This document shows positions 10,466 to 18,778 of a DNA stretch of 64,000 bases, piece by piece. The stretch's first letter is position 1; each line of letters begins with the position of its first letter. The position numbers and the translations under genes are program-made. The stretch comes from Myxococcota bacterium (GTDB taxonomy: Bacteria > Myxococcota_A > UBA9160 > UBA4427), in the NCBI GenBank assembly GCA_028823175.1, contig JAPKBZ010000004.1:38156-102155 (forward strand), given 5' to 3'. The notes under the pieces were generated by a model, which saw only the letters and a list, made by a program, of their open reading frames with translations, made no database searches and was not told where the DNA came from.

Positions 10466-12405
10466 TTGGGTTGAGGCGCACAGACGAACGGTTGCCGGGG
10501 GCCGAGGAGGCTCCGAGCGAGCTGCGCGTTGGGCTGATCGCGGTTGTCATGGTCATGGCATTCGTGATCTTCGTGATGCGCCTCTTTCAATTGCAGATAC
10601 TGGAAGGAGCGGATCTGGCCAGTCGTTCGCACCGAAATTCCGTGCGTACGCTCCGTCTGGAGGCGCCCAGGGGCGATATCGTCGACCGCGAAGGTCGCCC
10701 ATTGGCGACGACCCGGCCCGCCTATCGGATCAGGGTAATCCCGAACGAGCTTGGGAACGCTGAACGCGAATACCGTGTGCTCGCGGAGTTCCTCGAGCGG
10801 GATTCCAGTGAATTTTCCGAGGCTGTGGGCACGCCTAGAGGCCGCCGGCGGTTTCAGCCCGTCGCTCTGGCAACGGATCTCAGCTATTTCCAGCACGCCC
10901 AAGTGGAGAGTCACCGATATGGCCTCCCGGGAATCGTGACGGATACGACACCCCGGCGTCATTACCCAGGAAAGGCGAGTGCCGCTCACCTGCTCGGATC
11001 CATCGGGGAAATCGACTCCAAGAAACTGGCCCTCGATATCACTCCCAAGTATCGGGCCGGTGATGTCGTCGGGAAATCGGGGCTCGAGTCGGGGCACGAG
11101 TCGCATCTCCGGGGCAAGGTGGGCGGTCGTAATATCGTCGTGGACGTCGCTGGGCGTGAAATCGAGGTCATCGATGAAGTTCAACCGATTCCCGGTGGTC
11201 GTATCGTTCTCACCCTCGACCTCGATCTTCAGCGTTCCGCCGAGGACGCCTTTCGTTCGGTGCCTGGTCGCCGGGGTGCATTGGTGGCGCTTGACCCTCG
11301 AAACGGGGAAGTGCTGGCGCTGGTTTCCGAGCCCGCTTATGACCCGAACGAGTTCGCCGGTGGGATCGGTTCGGAAGCCTGGGAGGGCCTGATCTCCGAT
11401 GAGAGCAGGCCCCTGCGCAACCGTGCTGTTTCAGGGCAGTACCCTCCGGGCTCGACCTACAAAGCAGTGGTCGCGACGGCGGGGCTTTCCGAAGGCGTGC
11501 TCGACCCGGAGGAGGAGGTCTTCTGCCCGGGTGAGTTCAAACTCGGAAGGCATACCTATCGTTGCTGGAAACGGGGGGGGCATGGAAACGTCGACCTCGA
11601 CGAGGCCATGCTGGGCAGTTGCGATGTCTATTTCTACAAGCTGGGGATAGAACTCGGTGTTGATACGATCGCCAAGTACGCCAAGAAATTCGGGCTGGGT
11701 CGCGAAACGGGCATTGAGTTGCAGGGAGAGATGCCAGGACTCGTACCCAGTCGTGAATGGAAAGAGAGGGCGAGAGGAGAGCGCTGGCTGAAGGGGGAGA
11801 CCGTTTCGGCTTCAATCGGACAGGGCTTCAACCTTGCGACCCCACTGCAGTTGGCCCAGGCCTTTTCCATTCTCTCCAATGGTGGAACCCTGCACCAGCC
11901 CCGCCTGATCAAGCGATCCGAAGCATGGGATGGAAGCGCGCGCGAGATTCCGGACGAGAAGCCTTTTGAGGTGACTGATTTGGACCCGCAGGTGCTTGCG
12001 AGGATTCGTCAAAGCCTGGTCGCTACTGTGCAGGCGCCCCGGGGCACAGGAAGGGCAGCGCGGGTGGAAGGGGTTGTCGTCGGAGGGAAGACGGGCACCA
12101 GCCAGGTCGTCAGCCTAGAGCACGTTCGGGGCCTAGCGCCCGACCAGATCCCCCTTCGGTACCGTGACCACGCGCTATTCGTCGCCTTCGCACCCGAGGA
12201 GAATCCCGAAATAGTGGTGGCCGTGGTGATTGAGCATGCGCTGGGGGGTGGGGGCGCTTCGGCGGCACCCATCGCGCAAAAGGTCTTAACGACGTATTTC
12301 GAGAAGCACCCCGTTGGCGAGGGAGCGTCCACCACCGCCGGCTTGGATCTCGAGTCGGGAGAAGTTCGCCATGACCCGGCCATGCCGGAGGAAGAAGAAT
12401 CGTGA
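10462..12405 (+). CDS. mrdA: penicillin-binding protein 2, elongation transpeptidase
   Basis: 647-aa class B PBP. A single N-terminal membrane anchor (VGLIAVVMVMAFVIFVMRLFQ, about residues 25-45) is followed by the pedestal/dimerisation domain, with LEAPRGDIVDREGRPLATTRPAYRIR near 70, and then the transpeptidase domain. Catalytic motifs: SxxK in PPGSTYKAVV, SxD in LGSCDVYFYKLG (PBP2 enzymes normally have Asp here), and KTG in VGGKTGTSQV. It crosslinks lateral-wall peptidoglycan with RodA. GTG start overlapping the mreD stop; stop overlapping the rodA start. Confidence 0.97.
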   Translation: MIGLRRTDERLPGAEEAPSELRVGLIAVVMVMAFVIFVMRLFQLQILEGADLASRSHRNSVRTLRLEAPRGDIVDREGRPLATTRPAYRIRVIPNELGNAEREYRVLAEFLERDSSEFSEAVGTPRGRRRFQPVALATDLSYFQHAQVESHRYGLPGIVTDTTPRRHYPGKASAAHLLGSIGEIDSKKLALDITPKYRAGDVVGKSGLESGHESHLRGKVGGRNIVVDVAGREIEVIDEVQPIPGGRIVLTLDLDLQRSAEDAFRSVPGRRGALVALDPRNGEVLALVSEPAYDPNEFAGGIGSEAWEGLISDESRPLRNRAVSGQYPPGSTYKAVVATAGLSEGVLDPEEEVFCPGEFKLGRHTYRCWKRGGHGNVDLDEAMLGSCDVYFYKLGIELGVDTIAKYAKKFGLGRETGIELQGEMPGLVPSREWKERARGERWLKGETVSASIGQGFNLATPLQLAQAFSILSNGGTLHQPRLIKRSEAWDGSAREIPDEKPFEVTDLDPQVLARIRQSLVATVQAPRGTGRAARVEGVVVGGKTGTSQVVSLEHVRGLAPDQIPLRYRDHALFVAFAPEENPEIVVAVVIEHALGGGGASAAPIAQKVLTTYFEKHPVGEGASTTAGLDLESGEVRHDPAMPEEEES

Positions 12406-13508
12406 GCCAGTTTGACCGCCGGGCTATTCAAAACTTCGATTGGGTTTTCCTGGCCTTGATCCTCCTGCTGCTCCTACTGGGATTGATTAATCTTATGTCC
12501 GCAGCGGCGGCAGGGGTGGAGGGGGGATTTTCCGGCGTCGTCCGTCGCCACATTATGGTGATGGGCGGGGCGCTTCTCGTCATGGGACTGAGCGCTGCGG
12601 TGGACTATCGCCACGCGGAACGTTTTGCCCCCATCATTTTTCTGGGGGCCCTTTTTCTTCTTGCCCTGACACTCGTGGTCGGAGTTATGACCCGCGGCGC
12701 CCAAGCCTGGCTCTTCAAGGGAGGCTCCTTTCAGCCTTCTGAATTCGCCAAGGTGGCCTTGGTCATCATGCTGGCCCAGTATTTTCATCGGAATCCTCCG
12801 AGCACGATCCGTCGTTTACGGGAATTGGCCGAACCCTTGATGATCGCCGCGCTCCCCATCGGACTGATTCTGCTCCAAAGGGATTTAGGGGTTGCCATGC
12901 TGACCCTGCTGGTTGCCCTGACCTACCTCCCGCTCTTCCATATTCCGCTGCGCGCATGGGGCGGCGTCGCGCTTCTTGCGGTGGCCGGATTGGCAGCGCT
13001 TTGGAGTTTTGGACTCAAGTCCTACCAGAAGCAGAGGATTCTCGATTTTCTCGAACCGGCGCGAGACCCTCTCTCCTCGGGTTACCAGGCGATGCAGTCC
13101 AAGATTGCCGTGGGCTCGGGCGGGTTTCTGGGTGCTGGGTGGCAAGAAGGAACCCAGACCCAGTTGCGCTTCCTGCCGACCCAACATACGGATTTCGTAT
13201 TTAGCGTTCTGGCTGAAGAATGGGGATTCGTCGGTAGTACTCTCGTCCTCTTCCTCTTCTTTGCCATGCTCCTGTGGGGGTTGTGGATTGCGCACAGCTC
13301 GAAAGACGGATTCGGGGCGATGCTTGCCATTGGTCTCGTCGGGACGCTCTTCTGGCCTGCGGCCATCAACATTGCGATGGTCCTCGGCCTTGCCCCGGTC
13401 ATCGGTGTCCCCCTGCCGCTCTTCTCCTACGGTGGGTCTGCGCTGATGTCCGCCGCGATTGCGTTGGGACTGCTCCTGAATGTCTCGATGCGCCGGTACG
13501 TATTCTGA
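12402..13508 (+). CDS. rodA: peptidoglycan glycosyltransferase RodA (SEDS family)
   Basis: 368-aa polytopic SEDS protein, about ten membrane segments. It polymerises lipid II glycan strands in complex with PBP2. Family hallmarks are GGSFQPSEFAKVALVIMLA (about residues 105-123), DLGVAMLTLL near 160, SGGFLGAGWQEGTQTQLRFLPTQHTDFVFSVLAEEWGF (about 236-275, carrying the catalytic-region acidic residues) and GVPLPLFSYGGSAL near the C-terminus. GTG start overlaps the mrdA stop. Last gene of the rod-shape operon; an HMGL-like gene begins about 100 bases on. Confidence 0.97.
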   Translation: MSQFDRRAIQNFDWVFLALILLLLLLGLINLMSAAAAGVEGGFSGVVRRHIMVMGGALLVMGLSAAVDYRHAERFAPIIFLGALFLLALTLVVGVMTRGAQAWLFKGGSFQPSEFAKVALVIMLAQYFHRNPPSTIRRLRELAEPLMIAALPIGLILLQRDLGVAMLTLLVALTYLPLFHIPLRAWGGVALLAVAGLAALWSFGLKSYQKQRILDFLEPARDPLSSGYQAMQSKIAVGSGGFLGAGWQEGTQTQLRFLPTQHTDFVFSVLAEEWGFVGSTLVLFLFFAMLLWGLWIAHSSKDGFGAMLAIGLVGTLFWPAAINIAMVLGLAPVIGVPLPLFSYGGSALMSAAIALGLLLNVSMRRYVF

Positions 13509-13611
13509 AGCCAGGGAGACCTGTAGTGCTGGACCGGGCAGCCTGGTGCCGGTATGATGCCCCACTGCCCATATGTGGACCGACAGTCCATGCTGGATGA
13601 GGAGTTCTGAG

Positions 13612-14580
13612 ATGAGCGCACCCTGGATTACGTATCGCCCCGAATTAAAGGTTCTCGATTGCACGATCCGCGATGGCGGGTTGGTCAATGAACACGCATT
13701 TGACGATGAGCTGGTTTCCGCGGTCCACCAGGCCTGCGTGAAGGGCGGCATCGACTACATGGAAATCGGTTACAAGGCGTCAAAGAAGCTCTTCGCGCCC
13801 GGGAATTTCGGAGATTGGAAATTCTGCGATGAGGATCACATGCGCCGTGTGCTCGGCGAAAACGACTCTCCGCTGAAGATCGCGGCGATGGCCGACGCCG
13901 AAAAGACCGACTACCACGAAGATATCCTTCCCGCTGACCAAAGCGTCCTCGACGTGATTCGGGTAGCGACCTATGTCCATCAACTCCCCGTTGCCGTCGA
14001 GATGATCAAGGACGCGGCGGATAAGGGCTACGAGGTCACCTGTAACCTGATGGCAATTTCAATCGCCCAGGAGGCAGAGATCGATCAGGCCCTCGAAGTC
14101 CTCAGGGAGACACCGGTCGGAACGGTGGTGGTTGTGGATAGCTTTGGTGCTCTCTACGGCGAACAGGTCGGTCGCCTAGTCGACAAGTACAGGGCCGCGC
14201 TGGAGGGAACGGGCAAGGAAGTCGGAATTCATGCCCACAATAACCAGCAGCTCGCCTTCGCGAATACGATCGAATCCATCGTGCACGGCGCCAACCGAAT
14301 CGACGCAACCGTCGCGGGAATGGGCCGAGGGGCTGGCAATTGCCCGATGGAACTCCTGATCGGTTTTCTGCGGAACCCCACCTATCGCCTGAGACCCTTC
14401 CTCGAATTGCTCGAGCAGTATTTCGTCCCTCTGCAGGAAGAGCTCAAGTGGGGCGCGCTGGTTCCCTACAACATTACAGGCCAGTTGAATCAGCATCCCC
14501 GCAGCGCCATCGCATTGGTCGAAGGCGAGGAGTGCCACAATTACGTCGAGTTCTACGACAAGATCGTCGCTGATCTTTGA
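13612..14580 (+). CDS. HMG-CoA-lyase/DRE-TIM-type aldolase, function unassigned
   Basis: 322-aa TIM-barrel lyase of the HMGL/DRE-TIM superfamily. It has the N-terminal LDCTIRDGGLVNEH motif (the D-x-T-x-R-D-G metal/substrate site), DSFGALYGEQV near 175 and the metal-binding H-x-H-N in GIHAHNNQQLAFAN, plus GANRIDATVAGMGRGAGN. This is the 4-hydroxy-2-oxovalerate-aldolase-like branch, but the partner acetaldehyde dehydrogenase is not nearby. The ATG after GAGGAG was chosen; an in-frame ATG 39 bases upstream would add a non-homologous MWTDSP extension. Possibly cotranscribed with rodA. The substrate cannot be predicted. Confidence 0.82.
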   Translation: MSAPWITYRPELKVLDCTIRDGGLVNEHAFDDELVSAVHQACVKGGIDYMEIGYKASKKLFAPGNFGDWKFCDEDHMRRVLGENDSPLKIAAMADAEKTDYHEDILPADQSVLDVIRVATYVHQLPVAVEMIKDAADKGYEVTCNLMAISIAQEAEIDQALEVLRETPVGTVVVVDSFGALYGEQVGRLVDKYRAALEGTGKEVGIHAHNNQQLAFANTIESIVHGANRIDATVAGMGRGAGNCPMELLIGFLRNPTYRLRPFLELLEQYFVPLQEELKWGALVPYNITGQLNQHPRSAIALVEGEECHNYVEFYDKIVADL

Positions 14581-14582
14581 GA

Positions 14583-14621
14583 CTCGGGTGGGGACGCCCC
14601 GATTTTCGGGTCTAACCCGAG
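14583..14621. terminator. candidate terminator after the aldolase gene
   Basis: Nested inverted repeats: outer arms CTCGGGT and ACCCGAG, an inner GGGG-ACG-CCCC hairpin followed by GATTTT, and an alternative CGGG-TCTAA-CCCG stem. The T-tract is only four bases, so it is weak or rho-assisted at best. It begins right after the aldolase stop. Confidence 0.4.
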
Positions 14622-14728
14622 GCGGTCGGCGTCCAAGCTCCGCCCGGCTCTGGATTGGTGGGAGTCGATTGCATGACTGAGCTGAAGATTTCGAGCTGGA
14701 TCGTCGTCTCGATGACTCGGGGCGTCGC

Positions 14729-15499
14729 ATGAACGCGCCCTCCGCCTCTTCGCCAAAGGGCCGAGTGAGCGCCGAATCGGGCCGGTCCGATTCGAAGGTG
14801 GCCGCCTTCTTCGACATGGATAAGACCTTGATCGCCGAGAATTCGGCTTCGGTCTACATGAAGAGGCGCTACCGCGACGGGAAGATTGGAGCCGTTCAGC
14901 TGGCTCTTGCCTATCTTCGCTACAAGTTGGGCCTGCTTGATCTCGTCGAGTCAACTCGGGGGCTGATGGTGCCCCTGGCCGGTCGGGAGGTGGTGGAGGT
15001 CTGGGCCGAGGGGCAGGCGCTGTGCGAGGAGTCGATCTTCTCCCTGGTCTACCCGGGAGCCGTGGAGCGCGTTCGCCATCACCAGGCCCGCGGCGATCTG
15101 GTCTGCATCGTTTCGGGTTCGATGGGTTTCGTCGTAGACCACGTGGCAGCGCACCTTGACATCGATCACGCGATCTATACCCGGGTCGAGGAGAAGGCGG
15201 GGCGCCTGACGGGCGAGGTCGTCGAACCCCTCTGTTACGAGCGGGGCAAGCTTTACTGGCTGAGGGAGTTTATCCAGGAGCACGAAATCGATCTTTCGAA
15301 GAGCTGGTTCTACAGCGACTCGATCACGGACCTGCCTCTTTTGGAGGAAGTGGGGCACCCGGTCGCAGTCAACCCAGACCCGCGGCTCTATCGCCTAGCC
15401 CGACGGCGTGGCTGGCCGATCCGACTCTTCGACCTCGACCACTCTCCTCCGCGCAAAAGCCGGAAGAAGATCTCTACCGCCCCCAGTATTCGCTCCTAG
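14729..15499 (+). CDS. HAD-IB family hydrolase (SerB-like phosphatase)
   Basis: 256-aa cytosolic HAD-superfamily phosphatase. Motif I is FFDMDKTLI (the two Asp act as nucleophile and acid), motif II is CIVSGSMGF, and motif IV is FYSDSITDLPLLE. The cap (residues about 60-120) and the C-terminal YRLARRRGWPIRLFDLD fit the HAD-IB 'hypothetical 1' subgroup, which includes CicA-like and lipid-phosphate-type enzymes as well as phosphoserine phosphatases. The first 25 residues are low-complexity and probably dispensable. The substrate cannot be fixed from sequence. Convergent with thioredoxin; the 50-base gap holds no clear terminator. Confidence 0.85.
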   Translation: MNAPSASSPKGRVSAESGRSDSKVAAFFDMDKTLIAENSASVYMKRRYRDGKIGAVQLALAYLRYKLGLLDLVESTRGLMVPLAGREVVEVWAEGQALCEESIFSLVYPGAVERVRHHQARGDLVCIVSGSMGFVVDHVAAHLDIDHAIYTRVEEKAGRLTGEVVEPLCYERGKLYWLREFIQEHEIDLSKSWFYSDSITDLPLLEEVGHPVAVNPDPRLYRLARRRGWPIRLFDLDHSPPRKSRKKISTAPSIRS

Positions 15500-15549
15500 T
15501 TTCTGGGGGGTGCCAGGGCCCTGAAGGGTGGCTGGGCCAGGGGCGAAGA

Positions 15550-15873
15550 TCAGAGAATCTTCTCGGCCATTTCCACAAAATTGGCCTTCGGCCGGACCCC
15601 GATGACCTGATCGACGACCTGCCCGTTGCGGAAACTGAGGACTGCGGGAATGGATCGAATTCCGAAATTTCCCGCGACCTGCTGAGAATCGTCGACGTTG
15701 ACCTTGACGACCTTGACGCGCCCCTCGTAATCGTCCGCGAGGTTCTTGATGATTGGCGCGATTTGCCGGCAGGGTTGGCACCACTCGGCCCAGAAATCAA
15801 CGATGACCGGCGTTTCGGACTTGAGCACTTCCGAGTCGAAGTTGCTGTCCGTGACGTCCAGAATTTCTGCCAT
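15550..15873 (-). CDS. trxA: thioredoxin with CQPC active site
   Basis: 107-aa thioredoxin of classic length and fold: VIVDFWAEWCQPCRQIAPI active-site helix, VNVDDSQQVAGNFGIRSIPAVLSFRNG with the cis-Pro, and a C-terminal helix. It reduces protein disulfides using thioredoxin reductase. The active site is C32-Q-P-C35 rather than the usual C-G-P-C, and the first helix turn has R where canonical thioredoxins have K. AGGAGG lies nine bases before the ATG. Single gene, divergent from the macro-domain gene. Confidence 0.95.
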   Translation of the reverse strand: MAEILDVTDSNFDSEVLKSETPVIVDFWAEWCQPCRQIAPIIKNLADDYEGRVKVVKVNVDDSQQVAGNFGIRSIPAVLSFRNGQVVDQVIGVRPKANFVEMAEKIL

Positions 15874-16026
15874 ACTGGGGACCTCCTAGGGTTCGATGTG
15901 GCTGCCTAATATAGCAGGCCGGGTCCCAGTGTCGCCGCCGGGTAGGGATTGGAGGGCGCCGACGCGTTACTCTGGCCGGGGCCAGGGGGGCACTCGATGT
16001 TCTCTGAGAGCCACGGAGGGGTGCAT

Positions 16027-16569
16027 ATGGGGCGAGTCGTTTTGTTGGAGGGCGACCTCACCGAGCAGTCTGTCGACGCCATCGTGAACGCGGCCAACAC
16101 GTCTCTCTTGCTCGGTTCGGGGGTCGCGGGGGCGATTTGTGAAAAGGGAGGGCCAAGTATTCAGGCGGAGTGCGACGCCCAGGCCCCCATCCCACTCGGG
16201 GAAGCGGCCCTGACGGGTGCCGGGCAACTGCCGGCCCGCTTCGTCATCCACGCAGCGGGGATGCCCCTGGGCGGGAGCGCCGAGGAGGCGACTGTCCGCG
16301 CCTGCGTTCGAGCCAGCCTCGCTCTGGCTGCGCGCGAGGGCCTCCTGAATATTGCTTTTCCGGCCATTGGGACCGGTGTAGGGGGCCTGGCGCTCCAGCG
16401 CTGCGCCGAGATCTCTCTCGAAGAGGCCCGGGCCCACCTCGAGGGGGAGACCCAGCTTGAGGAAATCCGTTTTGTCCTTATGGGTGAGCCTTCCTATCGG
16501 GTTTTCGAAATGGTGAACGATGCCGCCCGGGTAGCGGAGCAGATGGCTCGCATGGAGAAAGGCCGCTGA
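16027..16569 (+). CDS. macro-domain protein (ADP-ribose / O-acetyl-ADP-ribose binding)
   Basis: 180-aa single macro domain. MGRVVLLEGDLTEQSVDAIVNAANTSLLLGSGVAGAI holds the adenine-binding Asp and the NAAN catalytic-type Asn; IAFPAIGTGVGGL is the distal-ribose/phosphate loop. Members hydrolyse mono-ADP-ribose from proteins or deacetylate O-acetyl-ADP-ribose. GGAGGGG six bases upstream supports this ATG. Earlier in-frame starts (TTG 15949, ATG 15997) would add residues unlike the family. No partner ADP-ribosyltransferase is seen in the window. Confidence 0.9.
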   Translation: MGRVVLLEGDLTEQSVDAIVNAANTSLLLGSGVAGAICEKGGPSIQAECDAQAPIPLGEAALTGAGQLPARFVIHAAGMPLGGSAEEATVRACVRASLALAAREGLLNIAFPAIGTGVGGLALQRCAEISLEEARAHLEGETQLEEIRFVLMGEPSYRVFEMVNDAARVAEQMARMEKGR

Positions 16570-16606
16570 AACGTCCCCCGGTGGCGGCCCGCACGGGAGG
16601 CGAAGG

Positions 16607-16636
16607 TCGACGAGTCGAGATCTCGCGCTCTATAGT
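16607..16636 (+). promoter_or_regulatory. candidate promoter of the heme operon
   Basis: TCGACG (4/6 to the -35 consensus), 18-base spacer, TATAGT (5/6 to -10). The predicted start near 16643 leaves a leader of about 18 nt that includes the AGGAAGG ribosome site of hemX. The -35 word matches that of the candidate merR-men promoter. Confidence 0.45.
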
Positions 16637-16660
16637 GGGGAATCAGGAAGGGTGTATGCG

Positions 16661-17455
16661 ATGATCGAATTTCAGCAGACAGCGGCGGCGATTTATCTGG
16701 CCGCCGGAATATTCTCCCTGCTCGGGCTGGCCTTGCCGGCGCCCTGGCTTGGGCGTCTGGGCGTTCGGCTCTTGGCCTTGGGCGCTGGGGTCCAAGGGAT
16801 CGCTTTCGCCAGCCTCCACCGGATGAGCCCGGTTCCCGATTTGACTGACCTTCTCTATACCGTCTCCTTTTCCGCCTGGGCCGCGGTGCTCTCACTGCTC
16901 CTTCTCATGTGGCGGTTGCGGATCTCGGGGCTGACCGCTGCCGTCGGGCCTCTGGCCTTCTTGGCCGTTTTCCTGCCGAGCCTTGGCGGCGTGCCGATCG
17001 CGGATTCCGGGGCGCCACTTTTGGAGGGCGCCGTGCCCCATGCCCATACCTTGCTCTCGAGTGCCGGGCTTGGGCTGCTCGGGATTGCCGGTCTGGCCGG
17101 AGTCTTCTACCTCGCCGAACACCGGCATTTGAAGAGCAAGAGGTTGGTGGGTCGTCGATTGGCTCTGCCTTCTCTCGAGGCCCTCGACAAAGTGGATACC
17201 GCGGCTCTGGTGGTGGGCTTCCCGTTGCTGACCCTGGGCCTGATCACGGGCTCGGCGTGGCTGCATGCTTCGAGTGGCGAGTTCTGGGTTTGGACCCCAC
17301 ACGCGATTTGGACGTTGGTGGGCTGGGGGATCTACGCAACGATGGCATTCGCGCGTTTTGGGGGCGGACAGAGCGCTCGACAGGCCGCTGCTTCGTCGGT
17401 GGGCGGCTTTGTCTTCCTTTTCTTCGCAGTCGTTGGTGTGGAATTGCTTAAATGA
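16661..17455 (+). CDS. hemX: HemX/CcsA-like membrane protein
   Basis: 264-aa polytopic protein, about eight membrane segments, of the cytochrome c assembly CcsA/HemX family. The W-x-W-x-P-x-x-x-W heme-handling motif is recognisable near the C-terminus (FWVWTPHAIWTLVGW). Candidate heme-ligand His residues are in VPHAHTLLSS and WLHASSG. HemX encoded before hemA is known to modulate glutamyl-tRNA reductase level in Bacillus; a cytochrome c biogenesis role is the alternative. The ATG chosen has AGGAAGG nine bases upstream; a GTG nine bases earlier is too close to that site. Its stop overlaps the hemA start. Confidence 0.82.
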   Translation: MIEFQQTAAAIYLAAGIFSLLGLALPAPWLGRLGVRLLALGAGVQGIAFASLHRMSPVPDLTDLLYTVSFSAWAAVLSLLLLMWRLRISGLTAAVGPLAFLAVFLPSLGGVPIADSGAPLLEGAVPHAHTLLSSAGLGLLGIAGLAGVFYLAEHRHLKSKRLVGRRLALPSLEALDKVDTAALVVGFPLLTLGLITGSAWLHASSGEFWVWTPHAIWTLVGWGIYATMAFARFGGGQSARQAAASSVGGFVFLFFAVVGVELLK

Positions 17456-18765
17456 AAATCGTCCTGCTCGGGATGAATCACCGAAGCGCCCCCGTCGAAA
17501 TCCGTGAACACTTCGCGGCAGAAGAGATGACGCTTCCCGAGGCCGTACAAGATCTGGCGGCTGAGCCTGAGGTCTCGGAATGCGTGGTGATCTCGACCTG
17601 CAATCGTGTCGAGGTAGTGGTTGCCACCCGGGAGCCCGAAGGGGCCCGGGCGCATCTCGATGATTTTTTCAGTCGGAAGCTGGCGAGAGGCGAGTCGCTT
17701 CCGGGCCCGGGGAAACTGGCCGACTACACGTATTTTCACGCGGACGAAGCTGCTGTCAGCCATGTTTTCAGGGTGGCCTCAGCCATCGATTCGATGGTGG
17801 TGGGCGAACCCCAGATTTTGGGTCAATTGAAGGACGCGTATCGCTCCTCCGTCGAGCACGGCAGCTGCGGTCCGATCCTGTCACGCCTGTTTCAGCGAGC
17901 TTTCGCGACCGCGAAGCGGGTGAAGAACGAAACTCAGATCGCGCAACGTCCGGTTTCCGTAGCCCGGGTCGCGGTCGAGCTGGCACGACAGATATTTGAG
18001 GGGCTTAACGACAAGAAGGCGCTGATGATTGGTGCTGGGGAGATGATCGAGGCAGCTCTGGTCGCCCTTCAGCGCGAGGGGCTGGAGTCGCTTCGGGTGG
18101 CCAACCGAACCCGGAGCCGCGCCGAAGCCCTGGCCGGGCGTTTCGGAGCCTCGGCCCACGATCTCGATGAACTCGACGAGCTTCTGGTGGACAGTGATAT
18201 CGTGCTTTCGTGCATCGGGGGTACTGGTTATTCGTTGGACCCTCGCCGTGTGGCCAAGGCGCTCAAGACTCGCAGGAACCAGCCGATCTTCCTGATCGAT
18301 ATCGGGGTGCCTCGAAATATCGACCCCCGGGTCAACGATCTCGACAGCGCTTATCTCTATGATATCGACGACCTCCAAGAGATCGCCTATTCGAACGCAG
18401 AAGAGCGCCGCAGAGAAGCGGTTGAGGCGGAGAAGATCGTCGCTGAAGAGCAGGAGCGATTGGCGAGTTGGATGGTTTCCCTCGCGGCCGTGCCGACGAT
18501 TCGGCATCTTCGTGAGCGTGTCGACACGGTGCGCCAGCAGGAACTGGAGCGCTCTCTCTCGAAACTTGCCCTCTCTGATACTCAAGTCGAAGGCGTGTCT
18601 GCCCTGACCCGATCGATCGTGAATAAGATTCTTCATCATCCCCTGGCTCGACTCGGCGCCCAAACCGATCGAGAGGAAGGGCTGGCCGTGGTCGAAGAGG
18701 TTCGAGCGCTTTTTGCCCTGGATGATTCAGGAGCCCGCGAAGGCGACGGCGACCCGCCCGAATGA
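17452..18765 (+). CDS. hemA: glutamyl-tRNA reductase
   Basis: 437-aa NADPH-dependent enzyme that reduces Glu-tRNA(Glu) to glutamate-1-semialdehyde, the committed step of C5-pathway heme synthesis. The catalytic Cys is in ISTCNRVEV (about residue 50), with NHRSAPVEIREHFA at the N-terminus, GEPQILGQLKDAY near 120, the Rossmann segment MIGAGEMIEAAL near 190, and a C-terminal dimerisation helix. Length is normal. It overlaps hemX and lies 13 bases before hemC. The C5 pathway fits the absence of an ALA synthase here. Confidence 0.97.
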   Translation: MKIVLLGMNHRSAPVEIREHFAAEEMTLPEAVQDLAAEPEVSECVVISTCNRVEVVVATREPEGARAHLDDFFSRKLARGESLPGPGKLADYTYFHADEAAVSHVFRVASAIDSMVVGEPQILGQLKDAYRSSVEHGSCGPILSRLFQRAFATAKRVKNETQIAQRPVSVARVAVELARQIFEGLNDKKALMIGAGEMIEAALVALQREGLESLRVANRTRSRAEALAGRFGASAHDLDELDELLVDSDIVLSCIGGTGYSLDPRRVAKALKTRRNQPIFLIDIGVPRNIDPRVNDLDSAYLYDIDDLQEIAYSNAEERRREAVEAEKIVAEEQERLASWMVSLAAVPTIRHLRERVDTVRQQELERSLSKLALSDTQVEGVSALTRSIVNKILHHPLARLGAQTDREEGLAVVEEVRALFALDDSGAREGDGDPPE

Positions 18766-18778
18766 AGGATATGCGTCG

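Noticed and set aside
11590..11640. PBP2 motif SCD instead of SxN as a mutation
   Set aside because: PBP2-type class B enzymes, such as E. coli PBP2, normally carry S-x-D at this position.
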